DNA from: Thermogemmatispora onikobensis
Lineage (GTDB): Bacteria > Chloroflexota > Ktedonobacteria > Ktedonobacterales > Ktedonobacteraceae
Direction: 5' to 3'
NCBI RefSeq assembly: GCF_001748285.1
Contig: NZ_BDGT01000017.1
Coordinates: 1-64,000, forward strand
Length of the DNA stretch: 64,000 nucleotides
The notes beneath the pieces were generated by a model that saw only the letters and a list, made by a program, of their open reading frames with translations, did not search any database and was not told the DNA's origin. Shown here piece by piece: positions 59,284 to 64,000 of the stretch. Made by a program: the position numbers and the translations under genes. Position 1 is the first letter of the stretch. Each line of letters begins with the position of its first letter.

Positions 59284-59631
59284 ATGGAAGACATTCGCTT
59301 CGAACGACACTTCCGCACACCCTACTCAGAAGGCTATTACATCATGCAGGGTAGTAGCCTGCAGAATAGCACGCGGCTTGGTACCATTGACATTCATTTC
59401 ACCACAACGGCGGTGCACGGTACCTTGATCCTGGAGCGCGAGCTGGAGGAGGCTGAGCTGACCAAACTGATCGAGCAGATCGACGAAGACCTGGTCCTTT
59501 CAGCAGATATGCCACGCGACGACTTTCTGGTGAGCGTCTACGTTGGCAGAGATGTCGGCTTCTACAGCGACGAGTATTTTGCCGGAGAGGGCGAGCGCGG
59601 AGCTGACCTCAGCGATGAGGATGAGGTGTGA
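59284..59631 (+). CDS. Small acidic hypothetical protein (115 aa)
   Basis: 115 residues from the ATG at 59284; longer starts have no better signals, and the strong AAAGGAGG at 59234 lacks a start codon at proper spacing. The sequence has an alternating beta-rich core (STRLGTIDIHFTTTAVHGTLILER) and an acidic C-terminus (ELEEAELTKLIEQIDEDL and EGERGADLSDEDEV). I do not recognise the family. The promoter and structured leader suggest tight regulation. Immediately after it lies an IS200/IS605-type hairpin. Confidence 0.65.
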   Translation: MEDIRFERHFRTPYSEGYYIMQGSSLQNSTRLGTIDIHFTTTAVHGTLILERELEEAELTKLIEQIDEDLVLSADMPRDDFLVSVYVGRDVGFYSDEYFAGEGERGADLSDEDEV

Positions 59632-59640
59632 TGTCAACCA

Positions 59641-59662
59641 CCCCACGGCTAAAGCCGGGGGG
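59641..59662. mobile_element. Second IS200/IS605-type terminal hairpin, solo remnant
   Basis: CCCC-A-CGGCT-AA-AGCCG-G-GGGG (59641-59662) is preceded by TCAACCA. On the other strand it reads GCTTTAGCCGTGGGGTGGTTGAC, the common style of IS200/IS605 right ends. It matches the element at 51723-51742 in opposite orientation. No transposase gene is adjacent. Confidence 0.4.
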
Positions 59663-59788
59663 CCTCGACGCCGGGCAAGGATTGGTGGTTATCCCCTCTC
59701 TTGTCCTTGCCGCTGTTCCCCAAGGAAGGCTGACTCGGCGCCAGGCCGACGAGTCTCACTGGCGGGCGGGGGGGGACAGGCCGCTCAG

Positions 59789-60481
59789 CTAATCTTCCAG
59801 CAGGCCGCGCCGCATCGCGTACTTGACCAGCTCGGCGCGGCTATGGAGATTGAGCTTATCCATAATATGAGTGCGGTGCGTGTCCACCGTCTTGGGGCTG
59901 ATAACCAGGCGTTCGGCGATCTTCGTATTGGTATACCCCTCAGCCACCAGCTTCAGAATCTCCCGCTCTCGCTCAGTGAGGCTCTCGTAGCTATCCTTCT
60001 CCTCACCGGCGCGCACACGCTGCAGATAGTCGCCCACCATGACCGACTGAGCCACTGGCGACAGGTAGACCTGGCCATTCTGGATGACGTGCAGGGCTGA
60101 GATCAGATCGGTGTCGGCGGCCTCCTTGAGCATATAGCCGGAGGCGCCCGCCCGCAGCGCCTGAAAGATATATTCATCGTTCTCGTGCATCGTCAGAATG
60201 AGGACCTTGGTCTCGGGAACCTGCTTCTTAATCTGCCGTGTGGCCTCAATCCCGCTCATGTCGGGCATGGTGATATCCATGAGCACGATATCGGGCTGGA
60301 GGCGAAGCGCTTCTTGGAGAGCCTGGCGGCCATCCTGTGCTTCGCCGACCACCTCCATATCGGGCTGAGCATTGAGCATCATCTTCAAGCCAGCGCGCAG
60401 GATGGTATGGTCATCGGCCAGGAGAATACGAATCTTCTGCACGGCTTTCGTCGTCTCCGCTGTACTCGTCGTTGTCGTCAT
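59789..60481 (-). CDS. NarL/FixJ-family response regulator
   Basis: 230 residues. The N-terminal receiver has the acidic pocket ADD and phospho-acceptor Asp69 in DIVLMDITMPD, and the conserved Thr and Lys (LILTMHENDEY). The C-terminal LuxR-type HTH has LTEREREILKLVAEGYTNTKIAERL and SPKTVDTHRTHIMDKLN. It pairs with the upstream histidine kinase, whose stop overlaps its start by four bases. Target genes are unknown; the cytochrome region downstream with its duplicated palindromes is a possibility only by proximity. Confidence 0.93.
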   Translation of the reverse strand: MTTTTSTAETTKAVQKIRILLADDHTILRAGLKMMLNAQPDMEVVGEAQDGRQALQEALRLQPDIVLMDITMPDMSGIEATRQIKKQVPETKVLILTMHENDEYIFQALRAGASGYMLKEAADTDLISALHVIQNGQVYLSPVAQSVMVGDYLQRVRAGEEKDSYESLTEREREILKLVAEGYTNTKIAERLVISPKTVDTHRTHIMDKLNLHSRAELVKYAMRRGLLED

Positions 60482-61614
60482 ACCTTTACCGGACCTCCGC
60501 GCGGTTGCTGCTCCGAAGGTGTCAGCTCAGCATAGGGGACGGACTCGCTATTACTCTGGCGTAGGGGCAAGCGTACCTCGATAGTGGTACCTGCACCGGG
60601 ACGTGACTTAATGTCCAGAGAGCCATCGAGAAGAACGGCGCGTTCCTGCATTCCGGCCAGGCCCAGACCGCGCTCCTGGCCTGGCGTCTTCATCAAGGCC
60701 TCGACATCGAAGCCGCAACCATTATCGCTGATCGTGGCGTGAACGGCACCTTCCTCCTCCCGCAGCACAATAGAGACCCTGGTCGCATTGGCGTGACGAG
60801 CAGTGTTGGTCAGGGCCTCCTGCACGATGCGATAGAGCACGGTCTCCATCTCGGCGGGCAGCCGCCCCTTGAAGCCTGTGGCCGAAAACTCTACCTCGAT
60901 AGAGCACTTCTGTTGATACTCTTTAATATACCAGCGCAACGCCGGCAAGAGACCGAGGTCGTCCAGAGCGCTAGGGCGCAGATCGATGCTCAAGTTACGA
61001 ATGGCCCGCAGCGTTTGATGGGCCAGATTGCGTGTGTCGGCGATACGCTCGCGGGCCTCGGGGCTGGTCACCGACTTCTCCAGGATGGCCAGGCTAATCA
61101 GCAGCGAAGTGAGCATCTGGCTGGTTTCGTCATGCAGCTCGCGGGCGATCCGTTTGCGCTCCTGCTCCTGCGCATTGATGATCTGAGTTGAACGCAGTCG
61201 CGAAGCCTCGTCAATGGCCTCCAGCATCACATTGAAGGTAGCAGCGAGCTGATCGGCTTGAGGATCAAGCCCGGTCAGCGGGGCGCGCAGCGAGCGCTCG
61301 CCCTTCTGGACGCGGCTCATGACCTTGCCCAGATCCATCAATGGCCGGAAAGCGATCTGCAGCAGTAAGAAATTCAGGGCCACACTCACCAGCCAACCCA
61401 CCGTAATAAAAATGATCAGCGAGGTAGGCGTTGCCAGTCCCTGCCGGCTATCGTTCAAATGGGAGGCCAGCCAGGTACCGCCGGTGGCACCAACAAAGAT
61501 AATGACGCTATTGGCGATCAGAACTTTATAGAAGATAGGCAGGCTGAGCAGGGGCCTGAGCAAACTTGGCCAGCTCTGCACCCCGGACCCGGCCAGGATA
61601 GTCTTGCGCTCCAT
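60478..61614 (-). CDS. Membrane-bound NarX/DegS-type sensor histidine kinase
   Basis: A 378-residue sensor with two transmembrane helices (about 26-51 and 65-90), a short external loop of about 13 residues, a HAMP-like linker, then the HisKA_3 dimerisation helix with phospho-acceptor His161 in RIARELHDETSQML. The HATPase_c domain has the N box (ALTNTARHA) and the DNGCGFD and GLGLAGMQERA G boxes. It has no large extracellular domain, so the signal is probably sensed in the membrane or through the cytoplasmic part. It overlaps its regulator by four bases (ATGA). Confidence 0.92.
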   Translation of the reverse strand: MERKTILAGSGVQSWPSLLRPLLSLPIFYKVLIANSVIIFVGATGGTWLASHLNDSRQGLATPTSLIIFITVGWLVSVALNFLLLQIAFRPLMDLGKVMSRVQKGERSLRAPLTGLDPQADQLAATFNVMLEAIDEASRLRSTQIINAQEQERKRIARELHDETSQMLTSLLISLAILEKSVTSPEARERIADTRNLAHQTLRAIRNLSIDLRPSALDDLGLLPALRWYIKEYQQKCSIEVEFSATGFKGRLPAEMETVLYRIVQEALTNTARHANATRVSIVLREEEGAVHATISDNGCGFDVEALMKTPGQERGLGLAGMQERAVLLDGSLDIKSRPGAGTTIEVRLPLRQSNSESVPYAELTPSEQQPRGGPVKV

Positions 61615-61845
61615 AGCTCTTGCACCTCTCTACACTTGGCAAGGAGGAGCCTCCCTCTCCTTTAATTGTAGCGTTGGGGGGCTTGCCTGTCAAACGAGCG
61701 CACACAAAACCGCACCTGCCATCCCCGGTTGCCTGTGCTAGCTATACTATTAGCAATTATAAGCTGATACGTTCAGTATAATACTAGTGGTACATCAGTG
61801 GAGAGAGAGTAAAAATGATTGAAAGGTCTTCTCTCCTATTTCTCG

Positions 61846-61876
61846 GCGTTGACAGACCTGGGAGGTCCGTCAACGC
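61846..61876. promoter_or_regulatory. Nested perfect hairpin
   Basis: GCGTTGAC-A-GACCT-GGG-AGGTC-C-GTCAACGC is a 31-base nearly perfect palindrome. No T-run follows on either strand, so a terminator is less likely than an operator or RNA element. Confidence 0.5.
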
Positions 61877-61932
61877 TGGGGGAAGGGAGCAATCCTGAGA
61901 GAGGCCTGGCAAAGCGCGAGGAGGAAGACAGA

Positions 61933-61950
61933 ATCAGGTATTTACCTGAT
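61933..61950 (+). promoter_or_regulatory. Palindromic operator copy 1 (ATCAGGT-N4-ACCTGAT)
   Basis: A perfect 7-bp dyad with spacer ATTT lies 21 bases before a TATAAT at 61972-61977, and so covers the place of a -35 element. Confidence 0.65.
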
Positions 61951-62123
61951 GTTCTCCTCCGGTTCCCATGCTATAATCTTCCGGGCGGCTGAGAACCTCC
62001 ACGCTGGCCTTTCTCCTCAAAAGAGGTGTACTACAAGCTAAAACGGGCATGGCCTTCCCTGGAGAACAGAGTGGCCTTCTGGGTGAGAGCGCAGGGGACA
62101 TGAGCGAGGTGCCGGCAGACAAA

Positions 62124-62141
62124 ATCAGGTAAACACCTGAT
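62124..62141 (+). promoter_or_regulatory. Palindromic operator copy 2 (ATCAGGT-N4-ACCTGAT)
   Basis: The same dyad with spacer AAAC, 19 bases before TGTAAT (62161-62166). Flanking GNTCTCCTC text is shared with copy 1. Confidence 0.65.
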
Positions 62142-62382
62142 GCTCTCCTCGGGAGAACTCTGTAATCTAACAATGAGGGGCAGAGAAAGAGCGGGCCGCT
62201 TCTCGGGGCGTGCCGAGAGCGGAGGAAGAAGAGGAGGAGCTGCCCCGCCCATCCGTTCGGCCTTACCCATCTGGCGCAGAAGGGGCCTCTTTCCTAGAGG
62301 ATAAGGGGCAGAGAGAAGGGGGGAGAGCCGAGCGAAGCAGGACCCTGTTGGGAAGGGGTACTCAGGGAGAGAGCCGGTGTGG

Positions 62383-62388
62383 TATAAT
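62383..62388 (+). promoter_or_regulatory. Third -10 element before the cytochrome b gene
   Basis: TATAAT preceded by TGTGG (extended -10-like), about 155 bases before the GTG at 62543. It lacks the palindrome of the two upstream copies. Confidence 0.45.
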
Positions 62389-62542
62389 CTGCCACGCAGC
62401 TGAGCGCCCATCTCCCATCTCGTTGCTGCTAACCAGCCCCAAGCAGGAATTGCTGGACAAAAGCAGGCAAGGAACGAACCTATGAGCGGCAGCTCAGATG
62501 GTCGTCACGCTCGCTGAGGGATGACAACAGGAGGAACTGTGT

Positions 62543-63364
62543 GTGAGTTCACTACCTGAAAAGAAGAGCTTGCTCGACATCATCACGCAGAAGATAGTGA
62601 CGAGCCAGCTCTGGCGATCGATATTCCGCCACGGCTATCCGGACACCCCACTCAACCAGTCGCTGGTGATGATGGGGAACGTCTTCCTGCATCTGCACCC
62701 GGTGAAGGTGAGCCGCCAGGCGATGAAGATCACCTATACCTGGTGTATGGGGGGGATCTCCTTCTTCCTCTTCCTGGTGCTGACCCTGACCGGGGTTTTT
62801 CTCATGTTTTATTATGTTCCTGAGACCCACACGGCCTATCAGAACATCAACCAGCTCAGCAGCGCGGTCTCCTTTGGCCATCTGGTGCGCAACATGCACC
62901 GCTGGGCGGCCCACCTGATGGTCGTCTCCGTGACCCTGCATATGATCCGCGTCTTCTATCATGGGGCTTACAAGCCGCCGCGCGAGTTCAACTGGGTTGT
63001 GGGTGTGGGCCTCTTCTTCTGTACTCTCTTCCTGAGCTTTACAGGCTATTTGCTTCCGTGGGACCAGATTGCTCTGTGGGCGATTACGGTGGGAACCAAC
63101 CTGGCCCCGTACACTCCGATTCTCGGTCAGCCGGTCTACCAGGTGCTGGTGGGTGGTCCTGCGGTTGGTCAGGCGACCCTGATTCGCTTCTATGTAGGAC
63201 ACGTGATCTTGCTGCCGCTGGCCACGGCTATTCTGCTGGCTGTGCACTTCTGGCGCATCCGTAAGGATGGAGGAGCGGCTGGGCCACCGCCGCCGTCGCG
63301 GCGCGAGCTGGAAGCCCGTCTGGCAGAAGCTGAGCAGGGGCTGGCGCCAACGGCTGCGCGCTAG
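62543..63364 (+). CDS. qcrB: Cytochrome b6-type subunit of menaquinol:cytochrome c reductase
   Basis: A 273-residue integral membrane protein with four transmembrane helices, the size of split cytochrome b6. Heme b ligands are H119 and H133 in helix B (NMHRWAAHLM and TLHMIR) and H220 and H235 in helix D (YVGHV and AVHFW). Cys68 in YTWCMGG corresponds to the residue that binds heme ci in b6f and Gram-positive bc complexes. GYLLPWDQIALWA is the Qo-site region. GTG 62543 follows AGGAGGAACTGT. The next gene encodes the subunit-IV-like partner. The Rieske protein gene is not in the window. Confidence 0.92.
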   Translation: MSSLPEKKSLLDIITQKIVTSQLWRSIFRHGYPDTPLNQSLVMMGNVFLHLHPVKVSRQAMKITYTWCMGGISFFLFLVLTLTGVFLMFYYVPETHTAYQNINQLSSAVSFGHLVRNMHRWAAHLMVVSVTLHMIRVFYHGAYKPPREFNWVVGVGLFFCTLFLSFTGYLLPWDQIALWAITVGTNLAPYTPILGQPVYQVLVGGPAVGQATLIRFYVGHVILLPLATAILLAVHFWRIRKDGGAAGPPPPSRRELEARLAEAEQGLAPTAAR

Positions 63365-63688
63365 CCCTAGCGCTAGGCTAGCTATTGCTTGCCTGCCTGC
63401 TTCCTTGCTTACTGTTCAGCAGGCGAGGCGAGAGGTACTCTGATCTGAGCGGGAGGCCCCTGGCTGAGGAAAGTAGCTATGAAGCCTTGAGGAGGCTCTC
63501 CTTCGCCGGCGCGGCTCTTCCTTCCTTCCAGGATGGGTAAGGCCTGCCCCGCTCGCTCAAGGATTAAAAGCGGGACTAAGAAAGAGAAGCCGTTGCTGTC
63601 TCTGGCTGCTCACCAGGCCAGCCAGTCTGGCCTGGCCTGTCAAGAAAAGCTGGCTCAGGGATTAGAACGAAGATGAGAGGATAGGCCA
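63365..63688. other. Gap of 324 bases between cytochrome genes
   Basis: No gene or hairpin terminator was found. It ends in CAGGGATTAGAACGAAGATGAGAGG, similar to the text preceding the SD of the gene at 13700. Confidence 0.4.
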
Positions 63689-64000
63689 ATGGCAATCGAA
63701 CAGGAGCCAAAGGTACAGACGCAAGCAGCGGCAACCCAGCGACGCTATCGCACGCTGGCGGTAGTGAGGCAGGAGGCCATCACGCGCGTTGAGAAACCGC
63801 TGGAGGACTCGGTTTTTGTCTGGCCTCATCTGCTGGTGCGAGAGTTCTTTGCCTCCACCATCGTGATGGTCATGCTGACCCTGCTCTCGGTGGCAATCGA
63901 CGCGCCGCTGCGGGAGCCGGCGAACCCCAACGTCACGCCGAACCCGGCCAAGGCTCCCTGGTACTTCCTGGGCTTGCAGGAGCTGCTGCACTACTTCCCA
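63689..64000 (+). CDS. qcrC: Subunit-IV-like cytochrome b C-terminal subunit, truncated
   Basis: The ATG at 63689 follows GAGAGGATAGG, and the frame is open to the window end (104 codons). After a polar N-terminus, VFVWPHLLVREFFASTIVMVMLTLLSVAI is a first transmembrane helix, and EPANPNVTPNPAKAPWYFLGLQELLHYF is the subunit-IV Qo-loop with the PEWY motif changed to APWY. This is the partner of the preceding cytochrome b6-type subunit in menaquinol oxidation. The end of the protein, and any fused cytochrome c domain found in some Gram-positive QcrC proteins, lie beyond the window. Confidence 0.88.
   Translation, partial: MAIEQEPKVQTQAAATQRRYRTLAVVRQEAITRVEKPLEDSVFVWPHLLVREFFASTIVMVMLTLLSVAIDAPLREPANPNVTPNPAKAPWYFLGLQELLHYFP

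Larger units (their letters stand above)
61615..62542. other. 928-bp regulatory region upstream of the cytochrome b gene
   Basis: It holds a long nested hairpin (61846-61876), two ATCAGGT-N4-ACCTGAT palindromes (61933-61950 and 62124-62141), and three -10-like words (TATAAT 61972-61977, TGTAAT 62161-62166, TATAAT 62383-62388). The first and third -10 copies share further text (CTNCC..GC.GCTGAG). No gene is accepted here. The arrangement suggests repeated, regulated promoter modules. Confidence 0.55.

Overview
The window looks like a chromosomal segment from a GC-rich, Gram-positive-type, probably thermophilic member of the Chloroflexota (class Ktedonobacteria, Thermogemmatispora-like). This placement is an inference. 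It rests on the mix of Hanks-type kinases with zinc-ribbon/disordered/membrane proteins, F420/flavin LLM oxidoreductases, CoxL/XDH-type molybdoenzymes, a cytochrome b6-type respiratory complex with split subunits, strong SD-led GTG/TTG starts and long hairpin-rich intergenic spaces. No 16S rRNA or tRNA gene was found to confirm it. No phage, CRISPR array or complete insertion sequence was seen.

Layout. 1-5.5 kb: a truncated hypothetical gene, a small zinc-finger ORF with a structured leader, a GH1 glycosidase, a PRC-barrel/BON protein and an AAA ATPase. 5.5-9.1 kb (minus): purU, then a probable operon of a redoxin-like protein, a membrane protein and a trans-sulfuration PLP enzyme behind a structured leader. 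9.2-13.1 kb: YceI with a textbook promoter and overlapping palindrome, a HAD phosphatase, a GNAT acetyltransferase, an LLM oxidoreductase and a Cys-rich small protein. 13.1-26.2 kb: a signalling-rich region with a pseudokinase, polyprenyl diphosphate synthase, a disordered basic protein, a lipoprotein-like protein, an agmatinase-family enzyme, an active-looking Ser/Thr kinase and a zinc-ribbon/BACON-like membrane protein. 26.4-31 kb: amidase, secreted exordium-like protein, MuiA-like protein.

31-37 kb carries a three-subunit molybdo-iron-sulfur-flavin hydroxylase. Its FAD subunit has the four-cysteine insertion of 4-hydroxybenzoyl-CoA reductase, and a PaaK-type CoA ligase follows, so an aromatic-acid CoA-activation/dehydroxylation module is likely. 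37-47 kb: Gfo/Idh/MocA oxidoreductase, second LLM enzyme, CoA-binding protein, O-acetylhomoserine sulfhydrylase, secreted beta-helix protein and a stand-alone XDH-type large subunit.

47.6-50.7 kb is the most coherent system: rhodanese-ThiF/MoeB fusion, ubiquitin-like sulfur carrier, CysM-type cysteine synthase and JAMM protease. It resembles the mycobacterial CysO/CysM/Mec route to cysteine. Here, however, the carrier has extra residues after its Gly-Gly, and the E1-rhodanese domain order is reversed relative to MoeZ.

50.8-59.6 kb: a TrpF-like protein, a Fur-VIT iron operon with a near-perfect Fur box, a MarR-DHA2 efflux operon with an operator on its promoter, a flavoprotein reductase, a zinc-ribbon/PsbP-like membrane protein and an acidic hypothetical protein. 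59.8-64 kb: a NarL-type two-component system, a long regulatory region with duplicated palindromes and three -10 elements, then a b6-type cytochrome b and the start of its subunit-IV-like partner, cut by the window end. Two terminal hairpins of IS200/IS605 type (51.7 and 59.6 kb) are the only mobile-element traces.
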